Source: Acidobacteriaceae bacterium (GTDB lineage: Bacteria; Acidobacteriota; Terriglobia; Terriglobales; Acidobacteriaceae). From it: a stretch of DNA of 8,065 nucleotides. A program made the translations under genes and the position numbers. Shown piece after piece: positions 1 through 6,466 of this stretch; the first letter of the stretch is position 1; each line of letters starts with the position of its first letter. The notes beneath the pieces were generated by a model. The model did no database searches. It was not told where the DNA came from and was given only the letters and a program-made list of their open reading frames with translations. Location of the stretch: the NCBI GenBank assembly GCA_030838305.1, contig JAUTWY010000076.1, forward strand, positions 1-8,065. Direction: 5' to 3'.

Positions 1-2450
1 TTGCCAAAGCCACGACGGATCAGCGTTTGACCGACAAAACGGTTTTCACGGCCTTCGAAATGCTCATCGGCACTCCTGCTTACATGAGCCCGGAGCAGGC
101 GGCGCTCAGCAGTGTTGACGTCGACACTCGCACGGACATTTATAGCTTGGGGGTCCTCCTCTACGAGTTGTTGACCAGCTCGACACCTTTTGAAACGGAG
201 GAGTTGCTGAAGGCTGGCCTCGACGAAATCCGCAGGGTGATTCGTGAACAAGAACCGCTGCGCCCGTCTACGCGTCTAACTAAAATGGCCGGCGTCGATT
301 TAACGATGGTAGCACAGCAACGCCAATCCGAGCCGCCCCGACTGATTCATACCATTCGCGGGGACCTGGACTGGATAGCGATGAAGGCACTGGAAAAGGA
401 TCGCACTCGTCGTTACGAAACGGCCAACGGTTTGGCGATGGACGTCAAACGCTTTCTGGAGAACGAGCCCGTTTTCGCGCGCCCCCCCAGCAGGCTTTAC
501 AAATTCCAGAAGACGGTCCGGCGCAACAGACTTCTATTCATCGGAATTGGAGTAATTGCAACCCTCCTCGTCGTAAGCTTGATCGTTGTTTCGGCATCTC
601 TTGCCCACGAGCGGCAGTCGCAGCACGAGGCGAAACAGGTCAAGCAGTTTCTGGAAGACATGCTCAAAGGCCTCGATCCGAACCTTGCCAACGGCAGAGA
701 TACGGCCATCTTACGCGAAATCCTGGATAAAGCCGCCGCACGCGTCGGCAAGGAGTTGACGAATCAACCGGGAGTGGAAGCAGAACTGCGAAGCGTCATC
801 GGCACAGCTTATGAGAGAACTGGGCAGTATCCCCAGGCCGAAGAAATGCAGCGCGCGGTGCTGAAACTCTGTCGAAAACGCTTCGGACGAGAAAGTCCAG
901 AGGCAGCGGCATCGCTTAACGATTTAGGCCTAGCGCTCATAGCGAACGGCAAAATGCTGGAGGCTGAACAAGTAAACCGCGAAGCGCTTGAGATCAGGCG
1001 GCGACGCTTTGGCGATGAGAATGCGGACGTCGCCACTTCGAAAGACAATTTGGCTCACGCATGTAATGATAATGGGAAATTCTCGGAAGCAGAAGCCTTG
1101 GAGCGCGAGGCACTGGCGACCAGGCAGAGAATGTTCGGAAACGAAAGTCAGGAGGTGATAGATTCGCTTCGGAACCTTATTATTATTCTGGGCGACACCG
1201 GCAAGTGGGCGGAAGCCGAAGCTACAGCGCGTGAGGTTTTGGCGCTGCGCCGCAAACTGCTCGGCTCCCAAGATCCATCGGTTGCGGGCGCGCTCTACGA
1301 TCTTGCCTGGGCGGCAGCTGGCAATGGGAAGCAGAAGGAGGCCGAAGCCTTGAAACGGGAAGCCTTCGCGCTGCGGCAAAAGGTTTCGGACAATTACCCG
1401 GACGTGGCCATTTCTCTCTGCTATCTCGGCAATAGCATGCGACAGCGAGGGAACCTGGAGGATGCGTATTCTGTCTTGAGCGCAGCCCTTTCCCTACAGC
1501 GTAAGTTTCTGGGCGACGACCACCCGGATACGCTTTATACGCTGAGCAATATAGGTTTGGTTTACGAAGCTGAGACTAATTGGTCAAAGGCGGAGACCGT
1601 GTTTCGCGAAGTGTTGGCCTTGCGGCGTAAACGGTCAGGAAATGACGACCCGCAAGCTTTGTGGGAATATGGGGAGTTGTACCATGCTCTTGTCGCCCAG
1701 CGAAAATATCCCGAAGCCGGCCAGGTCCTGGCTGAGGTTCTGAGCCCCAGGTTCCTGAAGGAACCAGCTTGTTCCGGTGTGCTGGCTCACCGGCTGGACC
1801 TCATGGGGCGCCAAGGCAGATGGGCGGAAGCTTTGACCGATGCCACAATCCTGATGCAGTATCAACCGACAGACTACTACTGGTCTTACAACGTGGCTGT
1901 GCTACTGGTGATGGCTCATAATCGACCCGATTACGGGCAACTCTGTCACAGAATTCCCACCACGTTCGCCGAGACATCAAATCCCTACATTGCACAGCGG
2001 ATTGCCGAAGGTTGTCTTCTCCTCCACAATTCCGGGGCCGATCTGCAATTAGTGGACCGATTGGCCACTAGAGCCGTGACTTTGGGCAGTGGCGACGGGG
2101 GCGGAATTGGTTATTTTCAAGCTTGCAAGGCTCTTTCGGAATATCGGAAAGGCAGTTTTCCTGCCGCAGTGGAATGGGCAGAGAAGGTTTTAAAGAACTC
2201 CGAAGTTTTCGCGCGTGCCAAGGGGTGTGCCGTTCTGGCGATGGCGCAGTGGCGGCTCGGGCTGAAGGACGAGGCCCCACCCACACTGAGCGAAGGAGAC
2301 AAACTGGCTCAGGACATTTCGTCGAATCAAGCCGTGGATTTGGGAGACGGGTGGATAAACTGGCTGGTTGCTCGGATTTTGCTTGATGAAGCCACCGAGC
2401 TGATCGCGAACGAATCGACACCTGGCGCTAAATCGAAAAATCAACACTGA
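1..2450 (+). CDS. Ser/Thr protein kinase with TM helix and TPR repeats, 5'-partial
   Basis: This is the C-terminal part of a membrane-anchored PknB-type Ser/Thr kinase. The frame is open to the window edge (first full codon at base 3), so the N-lobe, catalytic loop and DFG motif lie upstream. TTG at 27 is an internal codon, not the start. Visible kinase pieces are the end of the activation segment with GTPAYMSPEQA (69-101), the subdomain IX motif DIYSLG (138-155) and a C-lobe ending in the RPPSRLYKFQK stretch (about 480-515). A hydrophobic helix follows (about 527-603). Then come kinesin-light-chain-type TPR repeats, seven in register from 828 to 1706 and nearly all exactly 42 residues long, plus a divergent eighth and a less regular helical tail. 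The expected topology is a cytoplasmic kinase with the TPR part across the membrane, perhaps binding a ligand or protein. The stop TGA is at 2448-2450, and the sigma gene follows 60 bases later. The family call is firm; the signal and substrates are unknown. Confidence 0.93.
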   Translation, partial: AKATTDQRLTDKTVFTAFEMLIGTPAYMSPEQAALSSVDVDTRTDIYSLGVLLYELLTSSTPFETEELLKAGLDEIRRVIREQEPLRPSTRLTKMAGVDLTMVAQQRQSEPPRLIHTIRGDLDWIAMKALEKDRTRRYETANGLAMDVKRFLENEPVFARPPSRLYKFQKTVRRNRLLFIGIGVIATLLVVSLIVVSASLAHERQSQHEAKQVKQFLEDMLKGLDPNLANGRDTAILREILDKAAARVGKELTNQPGVEAELRSVIGTAYERTGQYPQAEEMQRAVLKLCRKRFGRESPEAAASLNDLGLALIANGKMLEAEQVNREALEIRRRRFGDENADVATSKDNLAHACNDNGKFSEAEALEREALATRQRMFGNESQEVIDSLRNLIIILGDTGKWAEAEATAREVLALRRKLLGSQDPSVAGALYDLAWAAAGNGKQKEAEALKREAFALRQKVSDNYPDVAISLCYLGNSMRQRGNLEDAYSVLSAALSLQRKFLGDDHPDTLYTLSNIGLVYEAETNWSKAETVFREVLALRRKRSGNDDPQALWEYGELYHALVAQRKYPEAGQVLAEVLSPRFLKEPACSGVLAHRLDLMGRQGRWAEALTDATILMQYQPTDYYWSYNVAVLLVMAHNRPDYGQLCHRIPTTFAETSNPYIAQRIAEGCLLLHNSGADLQLVDRLATRAVTLGSGDGGGIGYFQACKALSEYRKGSFPAAVEWAEKVLKNSEVFARAKGCAVLAMAQWRLGLKDEAPPTLSEGDKLAQDISSNQAVDLGDGWINWLVARILLDEATELIANESTPGAKSKNQH

Positions 2451-2510
2451 GAGGTTTTACCCCAAGATCATTGAAATTCCTGCGAAACAGTGCAAGGTGT
2501 TTCGGTATCC

Positions 2511-3065
2511 GTGAGCGATGCCACTGTTTTGTTAGCTGCGGTGGAGAAAGGCGATTCCAAAGCCGCCGAGGAATTGCTTGAATTGGTGTACGATGAATTG
2601 CGGCATCTGGCAGCGGCCAAGATGGCACAGCAGGCGCCCGGCCAAACGCTTCAACCGACTGCCCTGGTGCATGAGGCCTGGCTGCGGTTGGTCGGAGACA
2701 AGAATCCGACGTTCAGAAATAGCACGCATTTTTTTGCGGCTGCGGCTGAGGCGATGCGCCACATTCTCATAGATCGTGCTCGGCGCAAACAAACTGAGCG
2801 TCATGGGGGGCGCTTGGAGCGCGTGGAATTTGACAAATTTGAGCTGGCTGCTCCAAGTCCGGATGACGAGCTGCTGGCCGTGCACGACGTGCTTGACGCC
2901 TTCAGCCTCAAATATCCCGTTCAAGCAGAATTGGTCAAATTGCGGTATTTCGCCGGGATGAGCAATGAGGAGGCATCGCAGGTTCTTGGAATTTCTTTGT
3001 CCACGCTTAATAATTATTGGAATTTCTCTCGCGCCTGGCTGTTCAAGGAAATCCGAGGCAAGTAA
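2511..3065 (+). CDS. ECF-subfamily RNA polymerase sigma factor (TIGR02999-like)
   Basis: This sigma70-family ECF factor would direct RNA polymerase to a small regulon. Region 2 is visible around LQPTALVHEAWLRL, then THFFAAAAEAMRHILIDRAR. Region 4 has the helix-turn-helix MSNEEASQVLGISLSTLNNYW followed by an RAWLF stretch, the usual ending of this class. The chosen GTG at 2511 gives 184 aa starting MSDATVLLAAVEKGD, which fits family N-termini. An in-frame GTG at 2490 adds seven residues, and the frame is closed by a stop at 2472. AAGG at 2494-2497 is a distant ribosome-binding site for 2511, so the start is not certain. No anti-sigma gene is visible. In related bacteria this class usually sits directly upstream of a TPR kinase and is thought to work with it. 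Here it lies downstream of one, with no kinase after it. Confidence 0.92.
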   Translation: MSDATVLLAAVEKGDSKAAEELLELVYDELRHLAAAKMAQQAPGQTLQPTALVHEAWLRLVGDKNPTFRNSTHFFAAAAEAMRHILIDRARRKQTERHGGRLERVEFDKFELAAPSPDDELLAVHDVLDAFSLKYPVQAELVKLRYFAGMSNEEASQVLGISLSTLNNYWNFSRAWLFKEIRGK

Positions 3066-3171
3066 ATTCATTTTTCTTGCTGAGGGGTTGGAGTTTTCTC
3101 CGCGGGTTCTCGTTTACCTGGATGTAGGCGTTCATCCTGATATGGAATCCAGGCGAAGACAAATGCGAGCC

Positions 3172-3192
3172 CAGACCGGTCGATTCGGTCTG
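3172..3192 (+). repeat. 7-bp perfect inverted repeat with 7-base loop
   Basis: CAGACCG (3172-3178) and CGGTCTG (3186-3192) are exact reverse complements around the loop GTCGATT. There is no T-run after it, so it does not look like an intrinsic terminator. It could be an operator, an RNA hairpin in a leader, or chance. It lies 265 bases before the activator start. Confidence 0.35.
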
Positions 3193-3224
3193 ACAAATCC
3201 GCGTCGTGGCAAGAATCCAAACGG

Positions 3225-3356
3225 CGGGAGCACTCGTTTGCGCACTCGGTCTCCATTCTGCTTTGGTTCAGGCCCAACGGTATCCTGTTGGCGATTAAGG
3301 ATAACGGGGATGGGCCCTCCCCACCGCCGGAAAAGTGGTCCATACGCCATGTCAGG
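3225..3356 (+). pseudogene. possible relic of a sensor histidine kinase ATPase domain
   Basis: In the frame with codons starting at 3225, the translation reads RREHSFAHSVSILLWF, then RPNGILLAIKDNGDG. This resembles the HATPase_c core of NarX-type (HisKA_3) kinases: an H-S-x-A after the N box, a VSIxL strand, a second strand, then the G1 box DNGxG (3300-3314). A weaker echo of the G2 region may follow (SIRHVR, 3339-3356). The frame is open only from 3141 to the TAA at 3417-3419. It has no plausible start, no HisKA-type phosphoacceptor helix and no clear N-box Asn, so it cannot encode a working kinase. Base changes or frameshifts would have removed the rest. The resemblance was recognised by eye and covers only about 30 residues, so chance similarity is a real alternative. 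Confidence 0.33.
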
Positions 3357-3456
3357 TCATCCCATACCAACTGCCTATGGAACCCACCGCACACGCCGAT
3401 TATATTTTTGATCAAGTAAAACCAAACCCCCGATCCCGGAACATGAACGAAAAACT

Positions 3457-4647
3457 ATGACTACGATTATGGACGAATTGGAAGCGCCTTGCACTGATAG
3501 CGCCGGTTGGAAATCCGAATGGTCCCCGGCCATTGGCGTGGATGAAATAAACTGCGTGCTCACCGATCATTTTGTCGAAAATCTACGATCGCGAGGGCCG
3601 GCCGGAGAATTGATGCTTCCGGCCTTTCAATCCAATCAACAACAGAAATCGTTTCGCCTCGATGAGCCGTTGCAGCCCGAAGATGAATTCGAGGGCATCA
3701 TTGGCCGCAGCGCCTCGTTGCGGGAGGTCTTGGGCCAACTCCAAATTGTGGCACCCACCGATTCCACGGTCCTGCTGCTGGGCGAGACCGGGACCGGCAA
3801 GGAGCTGGTGGCTCGCGCACTGCATAATCGCAGCGCGCGGCGAGACCGGCCTTTCGTGCGCGTGAATTGCGCGGCTATTCCCTCCGGGTTGCTCGAGAGC
3901 GAACTGTTCGGTCATGAACGCGGCGCATTTACCAGCGCGATCGCGCGAAAAATTGGCCGCTTTGAAATGGCCCACGGTGGAACGATCTTCCTGGACGAGA
4001 TCGGCGATATCCCGCCCGAACTCCAGCCCAAGCTTTTGCGGGTCCTTCAGGAGCAGGAATTTGAGCGCCTCGGCGGCATGCAAACGCTGCGCGTAAACGT
4101 GCGTGTCATTGCGGCCACCAGTCGCAACCTGCCGCAGATGGTCGCGGAGCGGGAGTTCCGAAGTGATCTGTACTACCGGCTGAATGTCTTCCCGATACGT
4201 CTGCCGGCCTTGCGTGAGCGCCTGGAGGATATTCCGCTGCTGGTGCGGCATCTCACCCGGCGCTGTGCCGCGCGCATGGAAAAATCAATCAGCCACGTTC
4301 CGGTCAAGGTGATCGATGCCCTGACGCGTTACGCCTGGCCCGGTAACATTCGGGAACTCCAGAACTTCATCGAACGAGCCGTGATCTTTTCTCCTGGGAA
4401 AGTCTTACGGGCGCCGCTGGCGGAACTGGCAGCCTCCGAAATCATCTCTGCCGAAGCACGGCAGGCCGCCGCCCCTTCAAGGTCCATGACGCTGAAGGAT
4501 GCCGAACGCGAATATATCGTTCAGGCCCTGGCGGAAACGAACTGGATTATTGGCGGTCCCAAGGGCGCCGCGGCAAGGCTTGGCCTCAAGCGCACGACCC
4601 TCTTTTCCAAGATGCAAAAGCTCGGCATTTCTCGATCCCTGGCTTGA
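3457..4647 (+). CDS. sigma54-dependent transcriptional activator (bEBP), no sensory domain
   Basis: This 396-aa protein would remodel sigma54-RNA polymerase by ATP hydrolysis to open -24/-12 promoters. The AAA+ domain spans about residues 78-310: Walker A GETGTGKE (109-116), the sigma54-contact loop as GAFTSA (156-161), Walker B GTIFLDEIG (175-183), sensor I around AATSRNL, the FRSDLYYRLNVFPI arginine-finger region (234-247), and sensor II WPGNIREL (294-301). A Fis-type HTH closes the protein (about 345-394). The central domain most resembles FhlA-like activators. The first 77 or so residues show no receiver, GAF, PAS or V4R domain, so the input is unknown; activity may be constitutive or controlled by level or a partner. 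The start is ATG 3457 or 3469, neither with a strong ribosome-binding site. The gene lies just upstream of a candidate sigma54 promoter and efflux operon, its likely target. Confidence 0.95.
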   Translation: MTTIMDELEAPCTDSAGWKSEWSPAIGVDEINCVLTDHFVENLRSRGPAGELMLPAFQSNQQQKSFRLDEPLQPEDEFEGIIGRSASLREVLGQLQIVAPTDSTVLLLGETGTGKELVARALHNRSARRDRPFVRVNCAAIPSGLLESELFGHERGAFTSAIARKIGRFEMAHGGTIFLDEIGDIPPELQPKLLRVLQEQEFERLGGMQTLRVNVRVIAATSRNLPQMVAEREFRSDLYYRLNVFPIRLPALRERLEDIPLLVRHLTRRCAARMEKSISHVPVKVIDALTRYAWPGNIRELQNFIERAVIFSPGKVLRAPLAELAASEIISAEARQAAAPSRSMTLKDAEREYIVQALAETNWIIGGPKGAAARLGLKRTTLFSKMQKLGISRSLA

Positions 4648-4667
4648 ACTCAGAGAACGCGAACTGC

Positions 4668-4729
4668 CAGTCACTCGCGCAATTGCGCATGTTCACTCCA
4701 GTGACGAGAGTTCGGCGGCACCGTCGAAC
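4668..4729 (+). promoter_or_regulatory. cluster of dyads, candidate activator-binding site (UAS)
   Basis: Three dyad-symmetric sites lie close together: GCGCAATTGCGC (4677-4688, perfect 12-bp palindrome), TCACT-cc-AGTGA (4693-4704), and GTTCGGCGGCACCGTCGAAC (4710-4729, symmetric except for one G-T pair and the central C-A). GTCACT (4670-4675) and AGTGAC (4700-4705) also flank the first palindrome as an inverted pair, and TCACTC recurs 22 bases apart (4671, 4693). They lie about 120-170 bases upstream of the candidate sigma54 promoter, a usual distance for enhancer sites bound by dimeric activators. There is no T-run, which argues against a terminator for the activator gene. Each dyad alone could occur by chance; the clustering and position are the argument. 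Confidence 0.4.
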
Positions 4730-4846
4730 GAATGACGGGATTCGGTCAGTTTGAAGCAACTCGAGCGGACCGGCTTTCCGGCAACGACTTCCATAGATCC
4801 CTGATTCACCGAGGTTTCCATGAGTTCCACATACTGCTCAACCAAA

Positions 4847-4862
4847 TGGCCCGCGATATGCA
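4847..4862 (+). promoter_or_regulatory. candidate sigma54 (-24/-12) promoter of the efflux operon
   Basis: TGGCCCGCGATATGCA matches the sigma54 consensus TGGCACG-N4-TTGC at 9 of 11 fixed positions. It has the essential GG (4848-4849) and GC (4860-4861) separated by exactly ten bases. Transcription would start near 4873, leaving about 36 bases before ATG 4910. It lies between a sigma54 activator gene and an operon, where such a promoter is expected. Similar but weaker matches (8 of 11) occur inside coding sequence at 2623 and 5619, so the motif alone is not proof. Confidence 0.52.
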
Positions 4863-4909
4863 AAAAGAAAGCCAGTCATGAAGCGTGCGACAGCATCGCC
4901 GTCACCAAT

Positions 4910-6466
4910 ATGAGACGAGTCCAGGATATCGCCTTTTTGAAGACAAAGCTGCTGCCCTGGCGGCGAGTTTGTCTGGTCGCGCTCGTGAACTTTCTGATTA
5001 TTCCCGGCACGTTTGGAAGTGACGTCGCACCTCCCTCTCCAGAGAAACCGTGGTCACCGCCGGGGTTGAATGCCTATGAAAGAGAATTAGCACAAGGACA
5101 TTTCAGCAACGAAAAGAACGCCAGGCAGATTGAGATTGTCCCAGACAAAATCTATGAGTTGCCGGAACTGATTGACATTGCAGAACGCACCAACCCTGAC
5201 ACGCGGGTTGCCTGGGAGCGCGCAAGGCAAGCCGCCTCGGAGGTCGGCCTGAGCCAGAGCGCCTACTTCCCGTACCTGGTCGCTTCGGCCGGAGCAGGCT
5301 ACGAGCGCGCATTTCTTCCTTTCCCATCGTTAAAGCAAGGCCCTGGTCCCACGCACGTATCTATCACCGGCGGTGGTACGCTGACGACCGAAGCAACAGC
5401 AGAACGGGCAACGCTCGGCCTGAAGTGGTTGCTGTTCGATTTCGGGGAACGCAAGGCATCGGTGACCATGGCAAGGGAAAACCTGATGATGGCGAGTGTC
5501 GGATTCAACGCCATCCATCAACAGATTGTATTCACGGTCACGCGGCGCTTTTACGAATTGAATACCGCGCGTCAGAAAGTCGAAGTTGCTGAAAGTTCGG
5601 TGAAGGCAGCACACACCGTGGCACAGTCGGCGCAGGCGCGGTTCGACCATGGACTGGGCACGAAACCGGAGGTGCTTCAGTCGGAACAACAGTCCGCTCA
5701 GGCGGAATTCGATCTCGAGGCGGCGCGGGGCGCGCTGAGCGACGCGCAAGTTGCGTTCGTGGAAAGTCTGGGCATCTTGCCCACGACAAAGCTGCAGGTC
5801 GCGGAAGTTTCATCGAAACCACTTTCGGAATATTCCGCGGACACTCTGGAAGACCTGATCCAAAGGGCCCTCTCACAACGTCCGGACCTTGTTGCCAAAT
5901 TGGCCAATATTCGCGCACGTCGGGCTGAGGTCCGGAAAGCGCATGCCGCCTATTATCCGAAGGTCTCTTTAAACGCCAATGCGGGATGGTCGGAACTGGA
6001 TGTCAGCGCCAGGAACTCTCCCTACTTCGGAGGCAACGAACCGGTGTATGGCGCCGGACTCTCTATCGAGTTGCCGCTCTTCGACGGTTTCGCCCGGCGC
6101 AAAAAACTTCGCATAGCCGAGTCGGAACTGCGTGGCGCCGAAGATGAAATGGTCAATTCTCGCGATTCGGTTATTCGGGAGGTCTGGAAGGCCCGGACTG
6201 ATTTCGAAACTTCTATTCGCAAACAGGAATCCGCCGCAAAATTGGTCGCCGCTGCGGAAAGCGCCTTTGCCGCTTCTCTCGAAGCCTATCAACACGGCCT
6301 TGGCACTTATGTGGACGTGGTGAACGCACAGCGCAATCTGACCGCGGCTCACAGCGTAATCGTTGATACGCGTTCGGCAATTTTCACCAGCCAAACCGCC
6401 CTCGCCTTGAGCATCGGGGACCTGGCCAAACCGTCCTCTGCAGCCAGAACTATTCATCAACCGTGA
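4910..6466 (+). CDS. TolC-family outer-membrane efflux factor
   Basis: This would be the outer-membrane channel and periplasmic tunnel of a tripartite exporter. From ATG 4910 it is 518 aa. A basic N-terminus and a hydrophobic core (about residues 20-36, CLVALVNFLIIPGTFG) form a likely signal peptide with no lipobox. Two OEP repeats follow (about 83-290 and 312-505). The duplication is visible: LLFDFGERKAS against PLFDGFARRKKL, and FDHGLGTKPEVLQSEQQ against YQHGLGTYVDVVNAQRN. This is the classical TolC type, not the lipidated NodT type to which E. coli MdtP belongs. Three starts compete: ATG 4820 has GAGG five bases upstream but adds 30 residues before the signal peptide and would cover the candidate promoter; ATG 4910 fits the promoter; TTG 4937 has AGGA ten bases upstream and gives the most compact signal peptide. 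The stop overlaps the next gene's ATG by one base. Confidence 0.93.
   Translation: MRRVQDIAFLKTKLLPWRRVCLVALVNFLIIPGTFGSDVAPPSPEKPWSPPGLNAYERELAQGHFSNEKNARQIEIVPDKIYELPELIDIAERTNPDTRVAWERARQAASEVGLSQSAYFPYLVASAGAGYERAFLPFPSLKQGPGPTHVSITGGGTLTTEATAERATLGLKWLLFDFGERKASVTMARENLMMASVGFNAIHQQIVFTVTRRFYELNTARQKVEVAESSVKAAHTVAQSAQARFDHGLGTKPEVLQSEQQSAQAEFDLEAARGALSDAQVAFVESLGILPTTKLQVAEVSSKPLSEYSADTLEDLIQRALSQRPDLVAKLANIRARRAEVRKAHAAYYPKVSLNANAGWSELDVSARNSPYFGGNEPVYGAGLSIELPLFDGFARRKKLRIAESELRGAEDEMVNSRDSVIREVWKARTDFETSIRKQESAAKLVAAAESAFAASLEAYQHGLGTYVDVVNAQRNLTAAHSVIVDTRSAIFTSQTALALSIGDLAKPSSAARTIHQP

Larger units (their letters stand above)
3066..3456 (+). other. 391-base gap without an intact gene
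   Basis: No convincing full gene is present on either strand. Open stretches on + (2965-3411, overlapping the sigma gene) and on - (3068-3415) translate to low-complexity, Arg/Pro/Ser-rich sequence with no family resemblance. The gap holds a 7-bp hairpin (3172-3192), a possible histidine-kinase relic (3225-3356) and an AT-rich spot with TATATT at 3401-3406 that could be a -10 element for the activator gene, though no good -35 accompanies it. A 27-codon open frame (ATG 3377 to TGA 3460) overlaps the activator start by ATGA. No intrinsic terminator was found after the sigma gene; the short T-run near 3071-3076 has no stem before it. Confidence 0.6.

Noticed and set aside
2623..2638. Another sigma54-like match inside the ECF sigma gene
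   Set aside because: It is coding sequence with GCGC in place of TTGC and no gene start downstream within reach.
2965..3411. 148-codon + strand open frame overlapping the end of the sigma gene
   Set aside because: It overlaps a confident gene by about 100 bases, is rich in Arg, Ser and Pro, and shows no domain pattern.
3068..3415. 115-codon - strand open frame filling the gap
   Set aside because: It has no recognisable motif or good start. Its length is easily reached by chance in GC-rich DNA.
4740..4772. ATTCGGTC shared between this region and the hairpin at 3184-3191, with GACCG nearby in both
   Set aside because: A shared 8-mer between two stretches of a few hundred bases is expected by chance; it is not enough to claim a common operator.
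5619..5634. A second sigma54-like match, TGGCAC with GC at the right spacing
   Set aside because: It lies inside the outer-membrane factor coding region, lacks the TT before GC, and has no gene start nearby. It serves as a reminder of the background rate of this motif.
5826..5837. Perfect 12-bp palindrome CGGAATATTCCG
   Set aside because: It is within coding sequence. About two perfect 12-bp palindromes are expected by chance in a window of this size.
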